A stretch of DNA of 64,000 nt from Steromphala cineraria. Taxonomy: Eukaryota; Mollusca; Gastropoda; Trochida; Trochidae. The stretch spans positions 3,306,001-3,370,000 of the forward strand of contig OU744737.1 in the NCBI GenBank assembly GCA_916613615.1, read 5' to 3'. This document shows, one piece after another, positions 44,283 through 56,400 of this stretch; position 1 is the first letter of the stretch; each line of letters opens with the position of its first letter. Made by a program: the position numbers and the translations under genes. The notes under the pieces were generated by a model. The model was not told the origin of the DNA. It was given only the letters and a program-made list of their open reading frames with translations, and searched no databases.

Positions 44283-44338
44283 AGCAATGATATAGTGGCT
44301 GTACATTCACTAACATGCCTACATTTTGATAATTTCAG

Positions 44339-44434
44339 CAGCTGTTCGGAGCAACACATACACACACTCAGCTTTGGGTGTCCTCAGATAGGAAACCATT
44401 TGAGAATGCAGAATTCCCAACTCCTGAAAACCAG
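44339..44434 (+). CDS. SORL1: SORL1-like exon 1 of window: VPS10p propeller blade
   Basis: The acceptor TTTCAG and donor GTATGT bound 32 codons in phase 0 that read [20 protein letters not shown] and continue to FPTPENQ. This aligns with the vertebrate SORL1 segment around QLWVS-x-x-[11 protein letters not shown] is a degenerate Asp box. The acceptor is CAGCAG, a NAGNAG tandem site, so splicing could start at 44339 or 44342 and add or drop one Gln. The preceding exon is not visible anywhere to the left in the window. Confidence 0.9.
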
Positions 44435-47400
44435 GTATGTAGATTTATTTACCATATTTCGAATGGTATGTGTCTCGAATAGAGGCTGGGGATATGGAGG
44501 GATTTGGTCATGGATTTGGTCAAGGATTATTCTGGAAAAGGATATCATGTTTACATGGCAATTTTTATTCGTCTGTGACATTGTACATAAACTTGTGGAA
44601 GTGTGGTTTCGGGGCAACGGGGATGTTGAGAGGAACAAGAATGTATTTGTTTCCGCATTGGATATATGCCTCATCATTTATAATATATAAATCTTTGATT
44701 CAATGTTGACTAAAGACATGACAATAATGACTGAAATATTACCCAAGCGTCATTAAACCATAACTCTCTCACTCACTCACTCTAGGTTAATAAAAAGGAA
44801 CAAGAATGGCACTTATGTATTTATTTCGACATTGGATATATGCCTCATCATTTATAATATATTAATCTTTGATTCAATGTTGACTAAAGTCATGACGCTA
44901 ATGGCTGAAATATTATCCAAGCGTCATTAAACCATAACTCACTCACTCACTCACTCACTCACTCTAGGTTAATAAAAAGGTACAAGAATGGCACTTATGT
45001 ATTTATTTCGCCATTGGATAGATGCCTCATCATTTATAATATATAAATCTTTAATTCTATGTTGACTAAAGACATGACGCTGATGGCTGAAATATTACCC
45101 AAGCGTCATTAAACCATAACTCTCTCACTCACTCACTCTAAGTTAATAAAAAGGTACAAGAATGGCACTTATGTATTTGTTTCCACATTAGATAGATGCC
45201 TCATCATTTATAATATATAAATCTTTGATTCAATGTTGACTAAAGTCATGCCGCTAATAGCTGAAATATTACCCAAGTGAAAATTCACTCATTAAGTCAT
45301 TTTTATCCTCACAGGAGTATTACATTGCGGATGCTTCGGAGGACCAAGTGATGGTTTGTGTCAACCACAACAAGTCCACGACCAATCTGTACATCTCGGA
45401 AGTGATGGGGTTAAGGTTCTCTCTCTCCCTAGAAAATGTTGTCTACTTTAACCCTAAGGGGGCCAACAAGGACACTTGGTTAAGGTGCGTAAACCTTTGA
45501 TCTCTCCGATGTTTAAAGATGAACACATAGAACATCATAACCTTAGGCTCTAAAGCTGATATTTGCATGATTACAAGTAATGTTTAACAATAAGGACACT
45601 TTTTATGGATGAACAACTTCTTTATTCTGTGTAAGTGACGTTTTGACGTAGATTCTAATGTCGTTGTCAAGCAAGTGATCAACATAGATTCTAATGCCGT
45701 TGTCAAGCAAGTGAACACGACATTAGAATCTATGTCAAAACGTTGCTCACACAGAATATAGAAGTTGTTGAACATGAAAAAAAGAGAAATAAATATAAAA
45801 ATATAACCTTTGAATAACTATTTCACTGCGTCTTTGAAGGCACTCACAGTCAAAAATGAGTAACATTTTAAGAGCCGGCATTTCAATGTTTTTTTTCTAG
45901 GCCTGAATATCCATTTTCCCCTTGTCAACATCTTGAAAAAAAGGCTTGATGCGGGGGTTTGAAACTGACGCAGACCGAAACCAGAAACAAATTATTATTT
46001 TTTCTAGGCCTAATAAAAACCAATTTTACCCACAGATATTACACGAACGACACGTTTGCGGACATTCACCGCGTTGACGGTATGCGGGGGATCTTCATAG
46101 CCTCCCAGCTGATGGACAACACGTTTGACATAGATAAACAACGCAGTCTGATCACGTTCGACAAGGGTGGAGAATGGCAGCTCATCACAGCTCCGGCTGA
46201 AGGAGACCGTGAAGCGAACTGCTCTGTGAGTAACACTGCGCAATCTATAGCCTTGTATTAACTTATCAGCACCAAAATCAGTTTCTGAAACACTTTTCTC
46301 TAATGTAATTATGACCGCCTCTATTGGCTGAAATATTGCCCAAGTGGTGTTAACCATTAACTCACTCAATGTAATAATGATGTAAGATGATATTTTTGCC
46401 AGTTGCCAATGAGTCCTTTGAGAGCAGCTTAAGTTCTTTGAGTGACAACACAAAAAACTGTCAAAATGTGATAGACATAGAAGTTATGACAGTGTGTAAA
46501 ATAGATTGGAAACCTAGCCAGTCCTGAAAATTAACTGGTCAATTCCTAAGGGGAAACAAAGAAATTTTTTTAGAAGTTACCGGTCCTGACCAAAAAGTAA
46601 CCAGACCTGGCAAAAAGTAGCCACTTAAAGGACTGGCGGACAGGCAATTTTAAACACTGGTTATGATCGATAATAATATCATGAAAAGATACATTATTTA
46701 CCATCTAGGGATAAGCATGCTTTTAGATCTGTCATCATCATCATCATCGTCGTCGTCGTCGTTATCATTGTCATCTTCTTTGTCATTGTCATCTTTTTCA
46801 GAATTATCATCATAATTGTCATCATCATACCCGTCATCATAATCGTCTTCATCATTTAATAATATTGTTTCACCTAGTTTATGATCAATAATAACCTCAT
46901 CATGAAAAGATACATTATTTGCCATCTAGGGATAAGCGTGCCTTTAGATCTGTCATCATCATCACCATCGTCGTCGTCGTCATCATCATCATCATCATCA
47001 TCATTATCATCATCTTCATCATCTCCTTCATCATTTAATAATATCATTGTTTCACCTACTAATCCATTCTCTTCACTGCGTTCACATCTACAGGGCAAGT
47101 TATCACTGTGGTCCACAACGAAGGTATATATATATGTTCCTATCTAATCAACATTGTAGATCAGAGTTATCTCCCTTTACTCATAGATGCAATGTCAAAC
47201 CTACCAGGGACAAAACAGCAAAATATTTCTGTGACAGCTGCATAAACAAATCAGGAACACTTCTGAGTTGGTTCAGGATTCAAAATTTGGAAAACCTTCT
47301 AAAAGTAAACTGACATCTGTTCAATGGGTAAGAAAATTTGGAAGATCAGAATTACTTGTAAACAATTTCAAATACATAACAAGCTGAAGAAACATATTGA

Positions 47401-50400
47401 AAATCGAAAGAGGAATGTCATAGACAAGGTTTTATAAACTAAGGAAATGAACGTCTTAATGGTTTGAAACTTTGTCGTGTGGGGCTTCCTGGGGTACTCG
47501 AGTAATCGAGCCCGAGTCAGGTCCAGCTGGACTCGAATCAATTTCCTTGGACTTGACGACTCGAAAAGTTTATATCACTGTTATTTTTAAAGTTATTTCA
47601 GTTTGTTTGTCTGTAATGTGTGAAGAGAGGTGATTAGCATTACCATTTCCAGACATTGATGTCAAAAATACTCCATATATACGACCATTTAAATATATCA
47701 TTAATATCATATAATAGGAATAAAAATTGTATTATGCGAGCCTTTGGTTTTTATTCGTTCAAAAAACACAACCTGAAAACTCCCGATTACGTTATCAATG
47801 GTTAGCGACCGTTTTAGGACTCGCATGACATGCATGGAGTTTTGAGAAAATAGTTCGTGTTTTGACCTAATTTGCATCTTTATCAGATTTTGAGGCAATC
47901 GGATACCAAGTTTATCAGATACCTTTATTGCATCGATAACATCCTCCATTATATGATAAATATTATTATATCAAGGTTATACATCATTTCAAGGCTTTCA
48001 GATAAGACAAGAGGACTTGAGCTATAATAATACGAAAAGATAAAATTTTGGGTACTCAGGTCCGAGTCGAGTTTGAGCCCTCGAGACCTCCAGTCCAAAA
48101 TTCTGGACCCGTGGAAGCACTAGTGTCATCTAGACCTAAGGGAGATAACTCTGCATGTACAGTTTGATAGATTGGCTGTTGGTATGAATTTCTAGACTAT
48201 AGCATGAACCTTTGTGTTGAAAGTCATCTTTTGTTTTCAATTTGATTCTGGTTTTCGTAAACAAATTACCAAATGTAATAACAGTTTAAAATCATTTTGA
48301 CCACCATGAAGTGGGTAAAGACTCTTTATTTTGCCAGGAGATAGTAGCAAAAAAGCTTTAGTTCAGTGTTAAAGGGGCAGTAGCACGTTTAATGGTAATT
48401 TTATATTTTGAATTTCTCACTGATAATTGTAAGTGAATGCTACATGTATTATTTTGACAGTGTCAAAAATCTCATTACACAAGCCAATCATCCATAGTCA
48501 GAGGACAAAGTATGAAGATTCACATAAAATCCATTGGCGGCCATTTTTTTGTGAACACCTTTAATTCATTTTCTGTAAGAAAAAGGAATCGGAAGGCTAA
48601 ACTTAACGTTATATATTTGAATTATTACTGCTCCATTTCGTTTAAATACATTGTATTTCAATTGAAACCATTAATGTTCATTTTCCTTACATCACCTTAT
48701 ATTCCCCCTAAAAACGTGCTACTGCCCCTTTAAAGGTATTCACCAATAATCAGAAGCTTTTGGTAGGAGATGTCATAAATGTAAATTCCTATGATCCATT
48801 TATGAAGGTCTTTATACATTATCTAGATGACATTCTTGGCTTCACAAATTGTGTATCAAGAATTTGTTGGAAACAAAAGTTTACTGCTTATAAAAAACAT
48901 CATGCAATAATTATTTTTTTTAAATTTTGATTTTTTTTTTTAAACAAATAATGTTTATAGGTTGTGTCATGTTTTTTTGTTTTGTTGCATGTTATTATGT
49001 GTTCAGCATTTATTATTTTGGAGCCTTTTGTTTTTTGTTGTTCTGTCAAAGTGTTACTTAACACGTTTCACAAAGAGTTCAGTTGTATCCTCTCTTTGGA
49101 TCCTTTCCTGTGCATTTCATACCTATCTAGTTTACACTGTTTTGTGATTGTTTCATGAAATAGGGTGGTGTCTTTGAAGATTATCGTTATTCAATATTCT
49201 ATTATATAACTTGAACCAAAGTTGTATTTCAACTGCAAATATTCAATATGTCATCATTTTATAAATATGTCCACGAGTTTCTTGAAAGTCTAAGAATGTG
49301 CATACTATGGTTTACTTGTGGCTTTGAAAAACATTAGAAAGAATGTGCATTTTTATAGTTTTTTTTAACCCTGTGCATTGGATTGATATGGTAGTTTGCT
49401 GTGAAGTTATTGATTGTTTTAAATATATATTCTAGTTGTGCATCTTGCCTATGTTTGTCATCTTTGTCCTTTGCATCATTTACACAAATCTTCAAATTTC
49501 GCCTTTAAGGAACTTTTTACATTGCAAATTTAACAACTCCATGTGACTTCTTGAAAGCAAAGATGTAAATAATAACATCTTTGTTGAAAATATCTACTTA
49601 TCATATCATTATGTTAAAGTGCAAATATATTTTAAGATGTTAAGCAGCTCCTTAAGGATAACATCACCTTCTTCCCTCTGAAGTTTTAATCATTCCAAAT
49701 AATTTGACAAAAGTTAAAAACATTTCAATATATTTGGTTTATGGATTTACAGAACAGGAACTATTTCAAGACCTATGTTTAATCAAGATTTGTTTTAAAA
49801 AGAAATGATAATAACAATGAATTTGAATAATGAATAATCAATGAATAGAGCGCCTAATCTACCATTGAGATGCTTAGTGGCGCTAAAAACAAAACACTTC
49901 AACATCTTTTTGCTGATTTAGATAATTTAGAAACTCATACATGAAATTGAAATAATTTTATATTTGACCTACAGATGACAAACTGTTCTCTTCATCTGAC
50001 TCAACAACTTCACCGCCTCTACCCGGGGAGCCGAGCGTCCCCGATTATGTCCCGGAAATCTGCACCCGGGTTGATAATAGCCTCAGGCGTCATCGGTACC
50101 AACATCAAGATGAACCCAAATGTGTTTATATCGTCAGATGCAGGAGTCACTTGGGATCAGGTAAGAGTTGTCTCCCTTCCTTTTGAAAAGGAAGTTACAG
50201 TAGAACATGGATATTGCGAACTCGGATATAGCGAATAAATGTTTTGTCAAATGTCCAATGCATGGCGACCAAACGCAAGTAGCGAACACTGGATATAGAG
50301 AACAATCGGATATAGCAAACAATTAGATATAGTGAACAAATGTTCTGTCAAAAGCCCTTTGCATGGCGACCAAATGCAAGTAGCGAACACTGGATATAGC

Positions 50401-53400
50401 GAACTCAATTCTTTGGTGCCTTGGGGTTCGTTATATCCTTGTTCTTAATTATTATCTTGAGTCAATGCCGACCGCTTGTGGCTGAAATATTGCCCAAAAG
50501 ACGATTAAGGATAACTCACTGAATATGAAAAGGGACTTATATTATTCAACTTTGTTATAAATCATTAAGTAAATAATTATTGTTTCATAAAAGTACAATT
50601 AAAATAATATCTTGTCGCTTTTTTTTTCAGATTCTCCACGGAGAGTACATGTATACATTCGCAGATCACGGCGGCATCATCATCGCCAGTAAACAGTTTG
50701 AAGAAACAGACAGCATCTTGTGAGTTGACAAAATCTCATTAAAACAAGACCATTCATTTTACTTGACTTCCCTTTAGGATCATAATTAGGCAAATCTCAT
50801 TAAAACAAGTCCAGTCCTTATTTGACTTCCATCTAGAATCCAAATTCGTAGGCAAATCTCATTAAAACAAGACCATTCCTTACACTTAGACTTTACCTTG
50901 TGAGTTGAGAATCCTAATTCTTTAGATAATTTCTAAAACAAGGTCATTCTTGACCCTTGACCCATTCTTACTTAAAGTGACACAGAGTATCTTTCTTAAA
51001 ATTTTACTTGGTTTTGATAAGCTACAAAATATCTAATATGCTGATTGAAGTTCATATCTCATCACTGGACTTGCAAATATATCAATATATGCATAATATC
51101 TCTAAAATGCTTGATTTTATGGAAAAACCAAGAAAACATCTCAAATATGTTTAATATTCGAAATTATGCATCCAATTAATCTACCTATTAGTTACAATAC
51201 CTAATAAACACTATCGAATCGAATATATCTTCCTGTCAGCTTATGACAAGGTTTCAAAATTACATTTGGCGAATATGAGCGCGCCACTCGAGCCACATTG
51301 TCCGGTTTTCGATCAAAATCCCGACTTTGAATGGCTGTATTTTCGTTGTAATGTACTGATTGACCTTTAACTTGTTATTTTCAGTAACAGTTAGTGGTTC
51401 CCGATGTAATAACATCGATTTCAAAATTTGACATATGTGATCCTATCAACATACTCTGTGTCTCTTTAAAGATTTCTGTTCTTGCATAAAGATTTCTGTT
51501 CTTGCATAAATATTTCTGTTCTTGCTTCAGCTTCTCAATGGACTACGGTCAATCGTGGCGGGAGAAGAAGATCAGCAATGAGACGATCCGTATCTACGGG
51601 ATTCTGACGGAACCAGGGGAGGCAACTGCGATCTTCTCCATCTTCGGGTCGAGACTGAGCTACCACAGCTGGAGGATAGCCCAGCTCGATATGCTCAAGG
51701 AGCTCCGTGAGTAATCTTGAATCAACCATAACCCCTAGGATAGCCCAGCTCGATATGCTCAAGGAGCTCCGTGAGTAATCTTGAATCAACCATAACCCCT
51801 AGGATAGCCCAGCTCGATATGCTCAAGGAGCTCCGTGAGTAATCTTGAATCAACCATAACCCCTAGGATAGCCCAGCTCGATATGCTCAAGGAGCTCCGT
51901 GAGTAATCTTGAATCAACCATAACCCCTAGGATAGCCCAGCTCGATATGCTCAAGGAGCTCAGTGAGTAATCTTGAACCAACCATAACCCCTAGGATAGC
52001 CCAGCTCGATATGCTCAAGTTGCTCATTGAGTAATCTTGAATCAACCATAACCCCTAGGATAGCCCAGCTCGATATGCTCAAGTTGCTCATTGAGTAATC
52101 TTGAATTAACCATAACCCCTAGGATAGCCCAGCTCGATATGCTCAAGGAGCTCCGTGAGTAATCTTGAATCAACCATAACCCCTAGGATAGCCCAGCTCG
52201 ATATGCTCAAGGAGCTCAGTGAGTAATCTTGAACCAACCATAACCCCTAGGATAGCCCAGCTCGATATGCTCAAGTTGCTCATTGAGTAATCTTGAATTA
52301 ACCATAACCCCTAGGATAGCCCAGCTCGATATGCTCAAGGAGCTCCGTGAGTAATCTTGAATCAACCATAACCCCTAGGATAGCCCAGCTCGATATGCTC
52401 AAGTTGCTCATTGAGTAATCTTGAATTAACCATAACCCCTAGGATAGCCCAGCTCGATATGCTCAAGGAGCTCAGTGAGTAATCTTGAACCAACCATAAC
52501 CCCTAGGATAGCCCAGCTCGATATGCTCAAGTTGCTCATTGAGTAATCTTGAATTAACCATAACCCCTAGGATAGCCCAGCTCGATATGCTCAAGGAGCT
52601 CCGTGAGTAATCTTGAATCAACCATAACCCCTAGGATAGCCCAGCTCGATATGCTCAAGGAGCTCCGTGAGTAATCTTGAACCAACCATAACCCCTAGGA
52701 TAGCCCAGCTCGATATGCTCAAGTTGCTCATTGAGTAATCTTGAATCAACCATAACCCCTAGGATAGCCCAGCTCGATATGCTCAAGGAACTCAGTGAGT
52801 AATCTTGAATCAACCATAACCCCTAGGATAGCCCAGCTCGATATGCTCAAGGAGCTCAGTGAGTAATCTTGAATCAACCATAACCCCTAGGATAGCCCAG
52901 CTCGATATGCTCAAGGAGCTCAGTGATTAATCTTGAATCAACCATAACCCCTAGGATATCTCAGCTAGATATGCTCAAAGAGCTCAGTGAGTAATCTTGA
53001 ATCAACCATAACCCCTAGGATAGCCAAGCTCGATATGCTCAAGGAGCTCAGTGAGTATTCTTGAATCAACCATAACCCCTAGGATAGCCCAGCTCGATAT
53101 GCTCAAGGAACTCGGTGAGTAATCTTGAATCATCCATAACTCCTAGGATAGCTCAGCTCGATATGCTCAAGGAGCTCCGTGAGTAATCTTGAATCAACCA
53201 TAACCCCTAGGATAGCCCAGCTCGATATGCTCAAGGAACTCGGTGAGTAATCTTGAATCAACCATAACCCCTAGGATAGCCCAGCTCGATATGCTCAAGG
53301 AGCTCAGTGAGTAATCTTGAATCAACCATAACCCCTAGGATAGCCCAGCTCGATATGCTCAAGGAGCTCAGTGATTAATCTTGAATCAACCATAACCCCT

Positions 53401-56400
53401 AGGATAGCCCAGCTCGATATGCTCAAAGAGCTCAGTGAGTAATCTTGAATCAACCATAACCCCTAGGATAGCCCAGCACGATATGCTCAAGGAACTCGGT
53501 GAGTAATCTTGAATCAACCATAACCCCTAGGATGGATCCAAAAGATTGGACTCGAGTACTCGAGGGGTCAGACTCGACTCGGACCCAAGCCCGACATTCA
53601 ATCCTTAGTAAGATCTATTTATAGCAACGCATGCAATGCAATGCAAAAATAAAACACTGAAAATACATTACATTGAGTAAAATAAAATTACTTTGGCTGT
53701 TTTAAATATAATTATATTAAGTTATGATGCATATCAACTACTTGACACACACTGCATAAGTTTTTTAACCTGTCAAACTTGCCAACAGATCAGCCTGTTT
53801 TCGTTTCCCTATCACTGCAGTAATCCGGCTGTTCCTTTCTCCTCCCTGCAGTAATGAAAGCTCCCAACACTGTGTTAATGAAGTGTTGCTTGCAAAGTCA
53901 ATGCATGGAGCTTGTGAAGTTAGTGGAGGGAGGAAAAAGTAACAGCATGTAAAATAACGATGTGAAGTTGTTTGATGTCTTTTTAAAAAAAGTTTGGCCT
54001 TAGTGACTTGTTTTACTCAATGCATGACACTGAGATGATCCAATAATTAAAGATAACAAGGTAATTATGTCGTTTGAATGGATTAGTTGTTTCATTGATG
54101 ACCGGTTCGTGTTTTCATTACAATTATGACCGACACAAGCGGGGCATTTCATCGGCCTTTATTGATTGCTTGTTAGTCAACTCAGGCTTGTTTATCTGTT
54201 TGTTTAGTAATTCTTTGATTATCTTCAATCGGTCAAATGACTCCTTGAATGTCCGACAGGTCACTTTTTCAATCGGTCAAACTGAATTCCCAATCGGACA
54301 TGTCCGGCAAATAGACCGATTTCTGCATCCCTGATCCTTACCCAAGGATTTTTTATTTGTTTAGCCCTTCTTGCCTTGAGTTGTTGTATAGCCCAGATAT
54401 CATTACCTATAATTCGACTTTTTAATGGTCGTTTATAGAATAATTTTGACATCAATGCTTAATGGTAGTGTTGATCATCTATCTTCACACAATACAGACA
54501 AACCGACTGAAATAACTTAAAAAATTAACACTATTCATATCCTCGAGTCCCAAAAAATGGGCCAGACTGCCAGGGACTTTCATCCTTAAGAAACAAGTAC
54601 CAAATATGTTTAAAAACTTAATTTTTGCTTTAAGGGTGACAATGATTCAAAATAATGTTCAAATGATCTTCAAATGGTAATAATAACTATGCTTATAATG
54701 ATAATAATGCATTTGATATATCACCTATTTTATAACATAAGCTGCTCGACGGTGCTTAACATACATGATGACAGGAGAAGGGATGACAGGTAATGGCTAA
54801 AAAGGAAAATGTCTAATTTCTGGAAAAAGATGTCATAGATTAATATTTGATTGCAGAAAAGAAGTGCACGTCGGAAGACTACAAGCTGTGGTCCTTCTCT
54901 ATGAAGAATAACACCAAGTCCTGTCTGCTTGGTCGACACACGGTCTATGAGAGGAGGATCCGCGACGCCGTCTGCTACAATGGGGAGGGTTACGTCCGAC
55001 AGATCCGCTCCGTCCAGTGTCCTTGCACCAGGCTTGACTATGAGTGGTCAGTTTTAGAATTGTGACTTGGAACTGCAGAGCAAATTGTTAGTGACATGTC
55101 TGAGTCCCTGCCCTCCAGGGACGTACTATCCTTACTCTAGGGGGTGAGTGGTGGGGGTAGGGGGTATGTCTGCTACAATGGGGAGGGATATGTCCTTGCA
55201 CCAGGCTCGACTATGAGTGGTCAGTTTTAGAATTGTGACTTTGAACTGTAGAGCAAATTGTTAGTGACATGTCCGAGTTCCTGCCCTCCATGGACATACT
55301 ATCCTTACTCTAGGGGGTGAAATGGTGGGGGTAGGGGGGTTGCATCTGCTACAATGGGGAGGGATATGTCCTTGCACCAGGCTCGACTATGAGTGGTCAG
55401 TTTTAGAATTGTGACTTTGAACTGTAGAGCAAATTGTTAGTGACATGTCCGAGTACCTGCCCTCCATGGACGTACTATCCTTACTCTAGGGGGTGAAATG
55501 GTGGGGGTAGGGGGGTTGCATCTGCTACAATGGGGAGGGATATGTCCTTGCACCAGGCTCTACTATGAGTGGTCAGTTTTAGAATTGTGACTTTGAACTG
55601 CAGAGCAAATTGTTAGTGACATGTCCGAGTCCCTGCCCTCCATGGACGTACTATCTTTACTCTAGGGGGTGAGTGGTGGGGTTAGGGGGTATGTCTGCTA
55701 CAATGGGGAGGGATATGTCCTTGCACCAGGCTCGACTATGAGTGGTCAGTTTTAGAATTGTGACTTGGAACTGTAGAGCAATTTGTTATTGACATGTCCG
55801 AGTCCCTGCCCTCCATGGACCTACTATCCTTACTCTAGGGGGTGAAATGGTGGGGGTAGGGGGGTTGCGTCTGCTACAATGGGGAGGGATATGTCCTTGC
55901 ACCAGGCTCGACTATGAGTGGTCAGTTTTAGAATTGTGACTTTGAACTGTAGAGCAAATTGTTAGTGACATGTCCATGGACGTACTATCTTTACTCTAGG
56001 GGGTGAGTGGTGGGGTTAGGGGGTATGTCTGCTACAATGGGGAGGGATATGTCCTTGCACCAGGCTCGACTATGAGTGGTCAGTTTTAGAATTGTGACTT
56101 GGAACTGTAGAGCAATTTGTTATTGACATGTCCGAGTCCCTGCCCTCCATGGACCTACTATCCTTACTCTAGGGGGTGAAATGGTAGGGGTAGGGGGGTT
56201 GCGTCTTCTACAATGGGGAGGGATACGTCCGACAGATCCGCTCCGTCCAGTGTCCTTGCACCAGGCTCGACTATGAGTGGTCAGTTTTAGAATTGTGACT
56301 TGGAACTGCAGAGCAAATTGTTAGTGACAGGCTCAGAGTCCCTGCCCTCCATGGACCTACTATCCTTACTCTAGGGGGTGAATGGTGGGGGTAGGGGGGT

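Larger units (their letters stand above)
46226..49974 (+). other. Intron 3 (3,749 bp), AT-rich with interspersed repeats
   Basis: A GT-AG phase 0 intron. Contents in order: SINE-like tail (46,310-46,372), hAT-like relic (46,500-46,665), duplicated triplet-repeat block (46,660-47,066), a palindrome-ended element (47,484-48,122) and MITE copy 2 (48,369-48,733). The remainder is described separately. No exon could be supported. Confidence 0.8.
50161..50630 (+). other. Intron 4 (470 bp) holding a pogo-like MITE and SINE tail
   Basis: A phase 0 GT-AG intron. More than half is mobile-element sequence (next two entries). The end is a strong pyrimidine tract (CTTTTTTTTTCAG). Confidence 0.85.
50720..51530 (+). 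other. Intron 5 (811 bp), repeats and a MITE
   Basis: A phase 2 GT-AG intron. It starts with about three copies of a ~60 bp repeat that includes a second donor-like site, then a 498 bp MITE, then three copies of a 20 bp repeat forming the acceptor tract. Confidence 0.85.

Noticed and set aside
44295..44709. Overlapping frames of 79-131 codons around exon 1
   Set aside because: They read the exon in the wrong frame and run into intron 1; the SORL1 match is in a different frame with proper splice sites.
46010..46453. 147-codon minus-strand frame
   Set aside because: It is the antisense shadow of exon 3; its sequence shows no family resemblance.
46698..47147. Asp-rich and Ser-rich open frames
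   Set aside because: They are translations of TCATCA/TCGTCG triplet runs and occur on both strands.
48500..49160. Short hydrophobic frames in intron 3
   Set aside because: They lie in the MITE and in T-rich sequence; Phe, Leu and Val richness comes from base composition.
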